A stretch of DNA of 32,028 nucleotides, taken from assembly GCA_964523015.1 (NCBI GenBank), contig CAZFXN010000032.1, forward strand, positions 1 to 32,028, written 5' to 3'. Both the position numbers and the translations under genes were made by a program. Below, piece by piece: positions 22,732 to 29,894 of this stretch (positions within the stretch are counted from its first letter, which is position 1; the number at the start of each line of letters is the position of its first letter). The notes under the pieces are model-generated. The model saw only the letters and a list, made by a program, of their open reading frames with translations. It had not been told where the DNA came from and ran no database searches. Source of the stretch: JAWXBT01 sp964523015. Lineage in GTDB: Bacteria > Bdellovibrionota_C > UBA2361 > J135.

Positions 22732-23046
22732 ATGGATTTTGAAACTTCAGAAATTGGCGACAAGGCAGTAATTAAGATAACAGAAGATCTTGATTCTGAG
22801 CAATCTGGTGAGGCACTTCGTAAGGCATTTAACAAAGCTTACGATACTGGCTCTCGCACTATTGTTCTTGATCTCACTAGTGTCGAGATTATCAATAGCT
22901 ATGGTATCGGCAAAGTGTTGATGTGTTACAAACGCCTTAAAGCCGACAATGGTGTTTTGATGGTTAAGCCACTTAAAGGTTTTGTTAAGGAAACTTTTGA
23001 GCTGCTTATGCTTGATAAACTATTACCAGTGTATGATGGTGAGTAG
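22732..23046 (+). CDS. STAS-domain anti-sigma factor antagonist
   Basis: 104 residues forming a single STAS domain of the SpoIIAA/RsbV kind. The signature is LDLTSVEIINSYGIGKVLMCYKR: Ser56 aligns with the phosphorylated Ser58 of SpoIIAA (MDSSGLG), although the flanking Asp has become Asn and the following Ser/Thr is Tyr. The protein should therefore be phosphorylated at Ser56 by an RsbW-type kinase and bind its partner when unphosphorylated. The start is ATG 22732 with GAGGGGAG directly upstream; a GTG at 22717 is less likely. The kinase gene follows 70 nt downstream. A sigma-28-type promoter in front and flagellar genes behind suggest a motility role, similar to HsbA of Pseudomonas, which acts on FlgM (inference). 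Confidence 0.9.
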   Translation: MDFETSEIGDKAVIKITEDLDSEQSGEALRKAFNKAYDTGSRTIVLDLTSVEIINSYGIGKVLMCYKRLKADNGVLMVKPLKGFVKETFELLMLDKLLPVYDGE

Positions 23047-23116
23047 GTTCTAATACCTATCATACAGAGGCTTATATGCCACTGATCAAAAATATTCATA
23101 TAGAAGGTGTATAAGC

Positions 23117-24025
23117 GTGGAGCTAAATCCATCTCCTCAATTACTCCTGGTTCATGATGGGCAATCCTTATTAGCAGATTACAGCACTTTTTTTGCTGAA
23201 AATGGCTGGAAGTATGATTGTATCTCTGACTTTAGCAACGCGCTAAAAGCAGCCTGTGATAAGGATTATGAAATAATTATTACTGATCTTGACCTCCCTG
23301 GTATGAGTGGTCAGGCTTTTCTTGATGGTGTTAGAAATCAAAAACCTAATCAAGCAGTAATGGTAGTCTCTAGTCCAACTAAATCCGAAGAAGCGATAAG
23401 AGCATTAAGGTCCGGAGCGGTAGATTTTCTACAAAAACCAATCGATCAAAGGTTCCTGCATGAGACAATAGTTAGAATTGTAAACTGTCTAAGGCAGGAA
23501 GAAGCACAGTATCGATTATTAAAATCTATGACTAATTATTCGGCATCGTATCTCTTTACTACCAAAGCACTAGGAAGCTATACCTTTATTCCACCTATCC
23601 TAGGGGTGCTTTATCAAGCTGGGATTATCTCTTTAAATACTAAATTAAAGATTGCATTAGCTGTGCAGGAGGCATTAGCAAACTCAATTGAGCATGGTAA
23701 TTTAGAGCTTGAATCAAAACTAAAAGATCAATTTGATGCTTCTGGAAAAGATCAGTTTACCTTAACTAAACAACAACGTCTTTTAGATCCTGCCTATGCC
23801 GATAGAGAATTAAAGGTAGATACATTATATTGCGATGGGGAGCTCTCTATTACTATCAAAGATTATGGCAAAGGCTTTAATGCTCCAGCTGGTGGAGAGG
23901 TTAAGTTCGATGAGGCAAGCCTTTTATGTCATGGTCGAGGATTAAGAATAATTTTTGGTTCTATGGATAAAGTCATGTACCAAGATGGTGGCACCAAGAT
24001 AACGATTTCAAAGAAAATATTATAA
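23117..24025 (+). CDS. Receiver domain fused to RsbW-type serine kinase
   Basis: 302 residues in two parts. The N-terminal receiver (about 8-125) has phosphoacceptor Asp57 (TDLDLPGMSG), Ser85 where a switch Thr/Ser is expected and Lys107 (FLQKPID), but the usual acidic pair is VHDG, with a single Asp14. A linker joins it to an HATPase_c domain (about 170-300) of the anti-sigma-kinase class: the N box QEALANSIEHGN (Glu185, Asn189), the G1 box DYGKGF (Asp249, Gly251, Gly253) and GRGLRII (273-279). It should phosphorylate the STAS protein encoded just upstream. There is no PP2C phosphatase domain, unlike the HsbR-type protein of Pseudomonas. The start is GTG 23117 with AGAAGG at 9 nt. Cytoplasmic. 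Confidence 0.88.
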   Translation: MELNPSPQLLLVHDGQSLLADYSTFFAENGWKYDCISDFSNALKAACDKDYEIIITDLDLPGMSGQAFLDGVRNQKPNQAVMVVSSPTKSEEAIRALRSGAVDFLQKPIDQRFLHETIVRIVNCLRQEEAQYRLLKSMTNYSASYLFTTKALGSYTFIPPILGVLYQAGIISLNTKLKIALAVQEALANSIEHGNLELESKLKDQFDASGKDQFTLTKQQRLLDPAYADRELKVDTLYCDGELSITIKDYGKGFNAPAGGEVKFDEASLLCHGRGLRIIFGSMDKVMYQDGGTKITISKKIL

Positions 24026-24033
24026 AGGTTTTT

Positions 24034-24369
24034 ATGGCATTAAAATTTCGCTTAAAAGGTTTAGCAGAGACATTTTTGGACCTTATTGAATGTCCGGGAT
24101 GTAAGCTTTGTGAGGCAGATGATAAGAATTTTACTACTGAGAATACTAGGGTAACTCTGGAAGGAATTATCGTAGTTGTGCAGTGCCGAGTTTGTGGAGA
24201 GATCTTTGTGCCAAAGAGACAAAGATTGGGAGTAATGGATCCACGAGAGCTTAGAAAAGCAGTTGAACGGGATGCCGTAGAAACTGGCGAACCATTATTG
24301 GATAATATTCACTCTGTAAAACTTCATGCCGAGAGGATGAATGCTGTTCGTCGGGGCGAAGTTCATTAA
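24034..24369 (+). CDS. Small zinc-ribbon protein, function unknown
   Basis: 111 residues, soluble. Five cysteines in two groups, CPGCKLC (20-26) and CRVC (51-54), form a probable zinc ribbon with the intervening strand-rich segment (TRVTLEGIIVVVQCRVCGEIF). The C-terminal part is helical and Arg/Glu-rich (PRELRKAVERDAVETGEP). No named family is recognised. It begins 8 nt after the REC-kinase stop with GG as a weak ribosome-binding site, so it is likely the third gene of the sigma-28 module and may be a nucleic-acid- or protein-binding partner. It converges with rpmB. A tandem repeat spans its stop codon. Confidence 0.78.
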   Translation: MALKFRLKGLAETFLDLIECPGCKLCEADDKNFTTENTRVTLEGIIVVVQCRVCGEIFVPKRQRLGVMDPRELRKAVERDAVETGEPLLDNIHSVKLHAERMNAVRRGEVH

Positions 24370-24399
24370 GGAAGTTCATTAAGGGTGAAGTGCATTAGC
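24358..24399. repeat. 13-bp tandem repeat at a stop codon
   Basis: GAAGTTCATTAAG occurs twice, perfectly, at 24358-24370 and 24371-24383, with a degraded third copy at about 24387-24399. The first copy contains the stop codon of the zinc-ribbon gene. It looks like a local slippage duplication. Confidence 0.7.
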
Positions 24400-24415
24400 A
24401 CGGTTGGTTAGCTTC

Positions 24416-24658
24416 TTAAGCCCTTAGATCATCTAGCTTCAAGCCATACTTCTTTAAGGTGGCGGGAAGTCCCAACTTATCAATAGTTCTAATCATGTTG
24501 GTAGATATTCTAAGTCTGATGAACTTGTTCTCTTCAGGTAGAAAGATTCTCTTTGATTGAATGTTTGCACCAAAATAATGGTTAGATTTGTTATTGGCAT
24601 GGCTTCTTCTTTTACCAGCCTGCTTTCTTTTGCCTGAGATCACACACTTACGTGACAT
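24416..24658 (-). CDS. rpmB: 50S ribosomal protein L28
   Basis: An 80-residue basic ribosomal protein: MSRKCVISGKRKQAGKRRSHANNKSNHYFGANIQSKRIF is the L28 N-terminal signature (GK-x-x-x-x-G-x-x-x-SHA-N-x), followed by FIRLRISTNMIRTIDKLGL. Only one cysteine (Cys5) remains, so it is the zinc-free type or close to it, which would let it work under zinc limitation. GGAG lies 5 nt before the ATG. The promoter is probably at 24721-24749. No neighbour rpmG or other translation gene is seen; it is convergent with the zinc-ribbon gene and divergent from nothing. Confidence 0.97.
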   Translation of the reverse strand: MSRKCVISGKRKQAGKRRSHANNKSNHYFGANIQSKRIFLPEENKFIRLRISTNMIRTIDKLGLPATLKKYGLKLDDLRA

Positions 24659-24720
24659 AAAAACTCCGAGATCTTAAAAAAGTAGTCGTATAAAATTCAG
24701 TCTTATAAATTTCACTGCGA

Positions 24721-24749
24721 AATGTACTAAAAATCTAGTTAAAAGGCAA
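24721..24749 (-). promoter_or_regulatory. Candidate rpmB promoter
   Basis: On the minus strand TTGCCT (24749-24744) and TACATT (24726-24721) are 17 nt apart, each matching the sigma-70 consensus at 4 of 6. The start would be near 24714, a leader of about 55 nt. Confidence 0.4.
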
Positions 24750-24865
24750 GATTAGGGGGTTGGTCCTGAACAAGTCATACTATCCACATTATATCGCCTA
24801 TCTGAGAGGCGGATACAGATCCTAGCACCTTGCATTTTGAGGAACTACCGGAAAATTAGGAGTAT

Positions 24866-25162
24866 CTAAGCAGCTTTTTTATCCACAGCTTGCTCTAGCA
24901 GTTCGTGCAAAAGTGTCTGATACGGCTTCTTTTTTTTGGCTGCCATTTTTCTAATCTTAGACAAAAGTTTCGGGGCAATACGGATGGCAATAAGTTGTTT
25001 TGCATTTCCAGTAGGCGGTCTACCAACCCTTATCGCACGTGCTAGTTCATCATCAGTTGACTCAGGAGCATCACTGAAATCAATCTTACTATCTGGCATA
25101 TGCTTTGCGTTCTTTCCTCGAGGCTTGCCTCGCGCTGATGATCCTGATGGTTTCTTTGCCAT
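24866..25162 (-). CDS. brnA: BrnA-type antitoxin
   Basis: 98 residues, ribbon-helix-helix-type antitoxin of the BrnA/CopG sort. The conserved region is RVGRPPTGNAKQLIAIRIAPKLLSKIRKMAAKKKKPYQTLLHELLEQAV (about 45-93): an IRI strand for DNA binding, then the two helices and the YQTLLHELL motif. It neutralises the toxin and represses the operon. Two starts are possible: 25162, with AAGGA at good spacing, gives a 21-residue basic, Ser/Gly/Lys-rich N-terminal extension, while ATG 25099 gives the 77-residue form without one. The 25162 start is preferred on the ribosome-binding site. With it the gene overlaps the toxin by 74 nt in another frame, unusually long for this family. Confidence 0.85.
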   Translation of the reverse strand: MAKKPSGSSARGKPRGKNAKHMPDSKIDFSDAPESTDDELARAIRVGRPPTGNAKQLIAIRIAPKLLSKIRKMAAKKKKPYQTLLHELLEQAVDKKAA

Positions 25163-25370
25163 GCTGATTCCTTCTTATAGTATAAATAATCAATAAAATC
25201 CTACCCGTCACAGAGCGTCCCAGCCGTTTTCTTCGCTTTTCTTTCACCGAATGGATGGTATCATCCCAGTCAAGTCCTTCAGCGTCCGAAAAAACAGTGG
25301 CACCCTCCTCAAACGAAATACCATGTTTTTCATAATTGATTATGGCTTTCTTGGTATCCCACGAGTACAT
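25089..25370 (-). CDS. brnT: BrnT-type toxin (ribonuclease)
   Basis: 93 residues of the BrnT family (RelE-like ribonuclease fold, cleaving RNA to stop growth). The family pattern is clear: MYSWDTKKAIINYEKHGISFEEGATVFSDAEG at the N-terminus (DxxKxxxNxxKHGxxFEExxxxF) and ETIRIISARQASRKERKAY at the end. Toxin first, antitoxin second, the normal order for BrnTA. A candidate promoter with a palindrome on its -10 region lies immediately upstream, and the mRNA may start at or next to the ATG. The pair is the only mobile-type module in the window. No insertion sequence or integrase flanks it. Confidence 0.9.
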   Translation of the reverse strand: MYSWDTKKAIINYEKHGISFEEGATVFSDAEGLDWDDTIHSVKEKRRKRLGRSVTGRILLIIYTIRRNQHGKETIRIISARQASRKERKAYAR

Positions 25371-25375
25371 ATTCC

Positions 25376-25406
25376 TGTATATACACTAAATATCGGAAAA
25401 TGTCTA
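25376..25406 (-). promoter_or_regulatory. brnTA promoter with overlapping palindrome
   Basis: TAGACA (25406-25401 on the minus strand) and TATATA (25383-25378) are 17 nt apart. The perfect palindrome TGTATATACA (25376-25385) covers the -10 box, a place where the antitoxin could repress. The predicted start lies at about 25371, adjacent to the ATG. Confidence 0.55.
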
Positions 25407-25491
25407 GATTTACTTTAGTTTCTAAATATTGAAAGTTGAATAGCCATTGTTACATTGTTAGAAGAATGGCCAATTAATATGAAAATATTCT

Positions 25492-26862
25492 TTACAAGAT
25501 CCCCTTTATTTTCCCATCAATGTTATCCTTTATCCAATTTGGATCCCACCATTCTATTGGATTTACTGGGGTAGATCTAACTCTAACCTCAAAGTGTAAA
25601 TGGTCTCCGCCAGCTAGTCCGGTTTGACCAGAATTACCGAGAGGATCTCCTTTTTTGACTGTTTCACCAAGGTTCACTGATATTGATGCAAGATGTCCAT
25701 ATAGGGTTGTAATTCCAAGACCATGGTCGAGGACAACTGCATTGCCATAAATCCCAAAATCTTTAGCGAGTATTACTTTACCATCCTGGGCTGCATGGAC
25801 CTTATCATTTTGCACTGACGCAAGATCGAGACCGTTGTGAACTGACTTACTAATTGCTTTTCCATCAAACTGATAAGTTCTTTTTTCTCCAAGGTTGGAG
25901 GAGGTCGCCGACTTCATAGGCTTAATAAAAGTCCCGGTGCCCATTCGAGGAGTAATATCTTGACTCAGTAGGGAGTGCAGCTCCTGATCTAATTTCTGTC
26001 TATAATCCTCGTTCACTTTTTTAAAGGCAGTCACTAAATTCTCTGGCGAGGAAAGCATGAGAGAGGCTTCAGATGGGGCATGGCGAAGATATTGTTTAAA
26101 AAGGGGAGGGATCTTGTTTTGAAGAAATTCAAGGCTAAGCTTAGGTTCGACATTAAGTTGAGTAAACTGCCCAACTCTAAAAAATATATCCTGTGACACT
26201 CGATTCCCTGAGGTGTCTTTTGCAAAAAGTGTAACCTTTGTTTTTAGAGATTCAAAATCAAAAGGAAGTGCAAATAAAGCTCCAAAGAGGTTTCCCTCAG
26301 ATTTAGTTGGATCTAGGTATGATAAAGGAAATCCAGGATAGATAGAGTTGCCTACTGAGACACCCGATTCTTTTAAGTTGTTATCTTTAGCACTATAGAT
26401 GACTAGCTCTACACCACCTTGATGAACTATATGTTGCAGAGTTAAAAGCTCAATCTGAGGTTTCATATAGTCAAGCATGACTACCTTTTCCTCAATTGCT
26501 TTATTAGAAAAAAGTGCCTGATCAGAGGAGGTAGTCGTTAGAGTCACCTCTCCCTCCTTAAATCCTAAACCTCTTAGATCGATCGGTAGGGTAACTTTGC
26601 GTGAATTTGTCTGCTCAGGAAACTTCTCATCATATAGTTTAGTTATATTCTCACCTTGATGAGCAGAGATATTAACGTCCTTTAACCCAGCACCTAAGTC
26701 AGAAAGTTCGATTGATAAAACATCATCTTCTATCTCTCCTAATAGGATTTTTGGAGGGGTACGATCAATAAAATTTGAAGTGAGCTCATCTGCCCCAGGT
26801 ATGTAAGATAGAGCAAGAACAAAGAGTACGAGAGCTATAATAACAACAATAAATGATTTCAT
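25492..26862 (-). CDS. M23-family zinc endopeptidase, membrane-anchored
   Basis: 456 residues. An N-terminal signal anchor (SFIVVIIALVLFVLALSYIPG, about 3-23) places it in the periplasm facing the cell wall. The middle (about 40-290) is beta-rich and of unknown fold. The C-terminal peptidase M23 (lysostaphin/LytM) domain has the zinc set His342-x-x-x-Asp346 (HNGLD) and His421-Leu-His423 (HLHFEV), so it should cut peptidoglycan cross-links. An in-frame TTG at 26898, 3 nt after the gspK stop, could extend the N-terminus by 12 residues; no ribosome-binding site decides it, but the ATG gives a better membrane anchor. It may be co-transcribed with gspK; a wall-opening role for envelope machines is possible (inference). 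Confidence 0.88.
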   Translation of the reverse strand: MKSFIVVIIALVLFVLALSYIPGADELTSNFIDRTPPKILLGEIEDDVLSIELSDLGAGLKDVNISAHQGENITKLYDEKFPEQTNSRKVTLPIDLRGLGFKEGEVTLTTTSSDQALFSNKAIEEKVVMLDYMKPQIELLTLQHIVHQGGVELVIYSAKDNNLKESGVSVGNSIYPGFPLSYLDPTKSEGNLFGALFALPFDFESLKTKVTLFAKDTSGNRVSQDIFFRVGQFTQLNVEPKLSLEFLQNKIPPLFKQYLRHAPSEASLMLSSPENLVTAFKKVNEDYRQKLDQELHSLLSQDITPRMGTGTFIKPMKSATSSNLGEKRTYQFDGKAISKSVHNGLDLASVQNDKVHAAQDGKVILAKDFGIYGNAVVLDHGLGITTLYGHLASISVNLGETVKKGDPLGNSGQTGLAGGDHLHFEVRVRSTPVNPIEWWDPNWIKDNIDGKIKGIL

Positions 26863-26901
26863 TAGACTATTATATTCACTTTCATAACCTTGTTGCAATA
26901 T

Positions 26902-27984
26902 TTAGAACATCTCTATCGATTTAATGAGCGGCAGTGCGCCTGCTTCAGAGGAGAGATTGCGTGAAACAAATGTTCTCATGAAATAAGTCGTAGTTCCATA
27001 ATCTACTTTAGCCAAAATCTGAAACCAACCGGAATTTACCTTAATCATGGTGGCGATCTGTTGCTTTACATCTGCCCCAACGATAGCGGTTAGAGCAGCA
27101 TCAAGATTTTGATTTGAGAACGGCTCATCGCTATCTCTTAATTGAATTATGTTTTGTATCTCAGGTTTACCAATATCTAAGTGCAGGGCCTCTAATATAA
27201 TCGGGGGAGCTAAATTTATATTAATTCTACTGTTTTCAAAAACAGTTATTAAAGGGGAGAGTTTTCTCATCCGAGCAGGTGTAAAGCCTGGAACAGTCAC
27301 TAACTCACCAACACGCTTCAAACGGCTATTTTGAAAAAAATTTGGTGGAAAGTTATCTTCAAAACCTTGAGCAAAGTCGGGATCTGCATATGATTCACTA
27401 TCATAATCCATATAGTCAATCAGCATACTGACCATCTCTTCAGAGTTTAAATGTTTGCCTGGTAAAGTTTTCGTATGATCGACCTCTTTAATGTCATCAT
27501 CAAAACCGAGAGATCGAAAAAGCCGTACTGTTGTATCTCTCCACTTTTTTTCGTTTTCGCCAACCACGCCTGTTGGACCATCTCCACTTATAAGTGCTCG
27601 AATCGGAAGTTTATGATCTTCAGCTTGAATCTCAATTTCAATGTTTAGCCCGGGCTCATTAATCCCTAAAAGTTCCGGAACAGGGATTGCTTGACCTTTA
27701 CTAAACTGAGCCCAGAGATCTAACGGAGCATCAACATCGGGGGAGGCATCTTGGGCGATAAGTATTCTAGCAAAATTGATCGTTGATTTTAGTAAGTATT
27801 CGGCCTGTAGTCTTTTAACTGAGGCATTGTTTAATCTAGAATCCCTGTAGGTACTTTGAGTAAGATTTACTACAAGGATTGTACAAAGGGTGATCACAAA
27901 TAAAACGATAATAAGCGCGATGCCGGATTCTGATCCGGCATCGTCACCACCCACGTGTTTCTGTCGCTTTCTGTTTTCTCTCAC
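26902..27984 (-). CDS. gspK: Type II secretion minor pseudopilin GspK-like
   Basis: 360 residues. The N-terminus carries a basic leader ending in SESG and then IALIIVLFVITLCTILVVNLTQSTYRD, the pseudopilin hydrophobic helix. As usual in GspK there is no Glu at position +5. Prepilin peptidase would cut after Gly21. A long globular part (about 60-330) follows; its INLAPPIILEALHLDIGKPE region resembles the SAM-like/helix-hairpin domain of GspK, which caps the pseudopilus tip. The rest of the type II secretion system is not in the window, so this is an isolated minor pseudopilin, or part of a dispersed set. The GTG start at 27984 has no ribosome-binding site; a promoter ends only 9 nt before it. 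Confidence 0.86.
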   Translation of the reverse strand: MRENRKRQKHVGGDDAGSESGIALIIVLFVITLCTILVVNLTQSTYRDSRLNNASVKRLQAEYLLKSTINFARILIAQDASPDVDAPLDLWAQFSKGQAIPVPELLGINEPGLNIEIEIQAEDHKLPIRALISGDGPTGVVGENEKKWRDTTVRLFRSLGFDDDIKEVDHTKTLPGKHLNSEEMVSMLIDYMDYDSESYADPDFAQGFEDNFPPNFFQNSRLKRVGELVTVPGFTPARMRKLSPLITVFENSRININLAPPIILEALHLDIGKPEIQNIIQLRDSDEPFSNQNLDAALTAIVGADVKQQIATMIKVNSGWFQILAKVDYGTTTYFMRTFVSRNLSSEAGALPLIKSIEMF

Positions 27985-27992
27985 TAAGTAGA

Positions 27993-28020
27993 ACTATATA
28001 CTGCTTGTACGGGCTTGCAA
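27993..28020 (-). promoter_or_regulatory. Candidate gspK promoter
   Basis: Minus strand: TTGCAA (28020-28015), a 16-nt spacer, TATAGT (27998-27993; 5 of 6 to consensus). The predicted start is around 27986, only 2 nt from the GTG start, so the message would be almost leaderless. Confidence 0.4.
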
Positions 28021-28089
28021 AAGAGTGCTGATTAAAATCGTGGTAATATTAAGAACAGTTCAAATCAAAGGAAAGAAGATCCTCTAGAC

Positions 28090-28419
28090 TTAAGAATATT
28101 TAGATTGGTCAACTCTCTCAGCTGTTTCTCCTGATAGAGCAGATAGGATCGCTTTGGCGTCATCTCTTATAAGGGCAGAGAGGCCATTGATTAGGGAGAC
28201 ATGTCTACCAACTTCATCCCAGTTACCGTTAGTCATATACTCGCAAAGGTTTGAGGCCAGTGTGCGTTGTTTTGCTAAGATTCCATCGTAGGATTGGATC
28301 CGGTCCATAATCCCTTGAGGAATGTTCTGCTTCTTTGAAAGAGAAGTCTTCGCTGACATTATTGCTGTCTCAAGATCCGTAAATGAAGTAAATAGTTTAT
28401 CAATTATTACATTTGTCAT
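28090..28419 (-). CDS. Small helical protein under sigma-54 control
   Basis: 109 residues, no signal peptide or membrane helix, not recognised. It is predicted all-helical: VIIDKLFTSFTDLETAIMSAKTSL, then IPQGIMDRIQSYDGILAKQRTLASNLCEYM, then NWDEVGRHVSLINGLSALIRDDAKAILSAL, each a heptad-rich amphipathic segment. The size and three-helix layout are like export chaperones such as FliT or FlgN, but no sequence signature supports a name. A strong AAGGAG stands 7 nt before the ATG. The sigma-54-type promoter at 28523-28538 drives it and nothing else obvious; gspK is 105 nt downstream with its own promoter. It is probably a flagellar-regulon gene lying outside the main cluster. Confidence 0.75.
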   Translation of the reverse strand: MTNVIIDKLFTSFTDLETAIMSAKTSLSKKQNIPQGIMDRIQSYDGILAKQRTLASNLCEYMTNGNWDEVGRHVSLINGLSALIRDDAKAILSALSGETAERVDQSKYS

Positions 28420-28748
28420 TGGTCGCTCCTTCCGCTTTGTCTATATCCTAAGTTCAACAAATGGCAATACCAAATCTGCCCTTTCGCTCACCATCTGTTC
28501 GCCGTAACTTACTTAATGTTAATGCAAGGATGTTGCCAACTCTAACTTGTTGATAGTCTTAGTCTAAAAATACGATACCAATGCAGTTACCACAACTGAC
28601 CAATTGCATAAAAGAGATAACTCACTGTTAATAGCCGTAAAGTTGACTGACTTATTTCTAACCACGAGTGTTCTTGCATTGGACAGTATGAAGTTAGACA
28701 CTGCTAAGTAGTTCATGCTACATCGATCAGATATGGTAAGAGGCAGAG
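28420..28748. other. Divergent regulatory spacer
   Basis: A 329-nt gap between the helical protein (leftward) and the FAD oxidoreductase (rightward). It holds the sigma-54 promoter at 28523-28538 and, for the right-hand gene, only poorly matching sigma-70-like boxes. I see no coding sequence and no strong hairpin. Confidence 0.65.
28523..28538 (-). promoter_or_regulatory. Sigma-54 promoter of the 109-residue gene
   Basis: Minus-strand TGGCAACATCCTTGCA keeps TGGCA and TTGCA at the right distance (GG-N10-GC). It points leftward to 28419. Transcription would start near 28511, giving a leader of about 92 nt. Confidence 0.83.
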
Positions 28749-29888
28749 ATGAGTGACATTTTTGATGTAATAGTAGTTGGAGCGGGTGTCTCTGGACTTG
28801 GAATAGCTAGGACCATAAGAGATGCTGGTTACAATGTCTCGCTTTTAGAGAAGGAAAGAGTAGGCCAGGCTACATCAAATAATAGCCTTAGAATAATTCA
28901 TGGCGGATTTAGGTATCTGCAAAATTTAAATGTAATTCGTACATTACAGTCTGCGCGGGATCAGAGCGCACTTTTAAAAGAGTACCCAAAACTAGTCAGA
29001 TCACTACCATGTATAATGCCGCTTGATACTTTTGGTTTAAAGAGTCGGTATCCAGCAAAAGTAGCTTTACTTTTATATAGCGCCATTAGTAAATCTCAAG
29101 GTTCACAACTTCCAATAGGTAGAATATTAAAAAATGAATTTATCTCAAAAGAGATTCCAATTCTGGCAGGACTGACTAACGAGCATTACCTTCTTTGGCA
29201 CGATGCTTTATTAATTGATCCACCTTTTTTATCAGAATCGCTAATGACTAACCTTGGCGAAATGAATGTAAAGGTTATAGAGCTAGCAGATGTAACAAGT
29301 ATAAGCCGTAAAAACGATCTGTTGCATGTTGCATTTGTTCAGGGAGGAGTAGAGAGGGTACAGATTGCCAGAGTTGTAGTCAATTCTACTGGGCCTTGGT
29401 TAGATCATATTAAATTACACGACGTAAAAAAACGCTCAGTTGAAAACGTATGGGCTAAAGCTTTTAATATCATAATTAATTTTCAATTAGATCCTAAATA
29501 TGGCATTGCAATTAAGAGCCAAGAGGGAAGGTTGTACTTTGCCGTCCCTCGTGGAGATAAGACAGTAATTGGAACAGGAGAGCTGCCACACTTTGGCAAT
29601 CCAAAAGAAGTAACTATTCCAGAATCAGAGACTGTAAAATTTATTAATGAATTTAGTGAAGCATTAAATGGTCCTAAAATTACTGAGCAGCATATTGAAA
29701 GCTTAGAGATCGGTGTTTTGCCAGCATCCACAGCAGTTGGTCGAGATGTATCATTAATTGGAAATCATCAAATCTTTATGAATCAAGGATATTGTGAGGC
29801 ATTAAGCACTAAATATACTACCTATGCATCGTTAGGGAGAGGAGTTTCTAAAGTGGTAACCCAGTATCTTAAGGAGGTAGGGTATTAA
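28749..29888 (+). CDS. FAD-dependent oxidoreductase, GlpD-like
   Basis: 379 residues of the DAO/GlpD superfamily. The N-terminal FAD-binding motif VVGAGVSGLG (Gly11, Gly13, Gly16) is clear, as is NNSLRIIHGGFRYLQNLN, the stretch where glycerol-3-phosphate dehydrogenases read SSRLIHGGLRYLE. The C-terminal substrate-domain part (AVPRGDKTVIGTGEL, GVLPASTAVGRDV) is also of that kind, but the protein is about 120 residues shorter than GlpD and lacks its C-terminal cap, so glycerol-3-phosphate as substrate is only one option; another 2-hydroxy acid or amine is possible. GAGG lies close upstream of the ATG. It converges on the glycosyltransferase (6-nt gap). No glpK or glpF is nearby. Confidence 0.82.
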   Translation: MSDIFDVIVVGAGVSGLGIARTIRDAGYNVSLLEKERVGQATSNNSLRIIHGGFRYLQNLNVIRTLQSARDQSALLKEYPKLVRSLPCIMPLDTFGLKSRYPAKVALLLYSAISKSQGSQLPIGRILKNEFISKEIPILAGLTNEHYLLWHDALLIDPPFLSESLMTNLGEMNVKVIELADVTSISRKNDLLHVAFVQGGVERVQIARVVVNSTGPWLDHIKLHDVKKRSVENVWAKAFNIIINFQLDPKYGIAIKSQEGRLYFAVPRGDKTVIGTGELPHFGNPKEVTIPESETVKFINEFSEALNGPKITEQHIESLEIGVLPASTAVGRDVSLIGNHQIFMNQGYCEALSTKYTTYASLGRGVSKVVTQYLKEVGY

Positions 29889-29894
29889 TCTTAC

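Noticed and set aside
24795..24811. Hairpin CGCCT/AGGCG between rpmB and brnA
   Set aside because: Only five base pairs with a 7-nt loop and no T-run; too weak to call a terminator.
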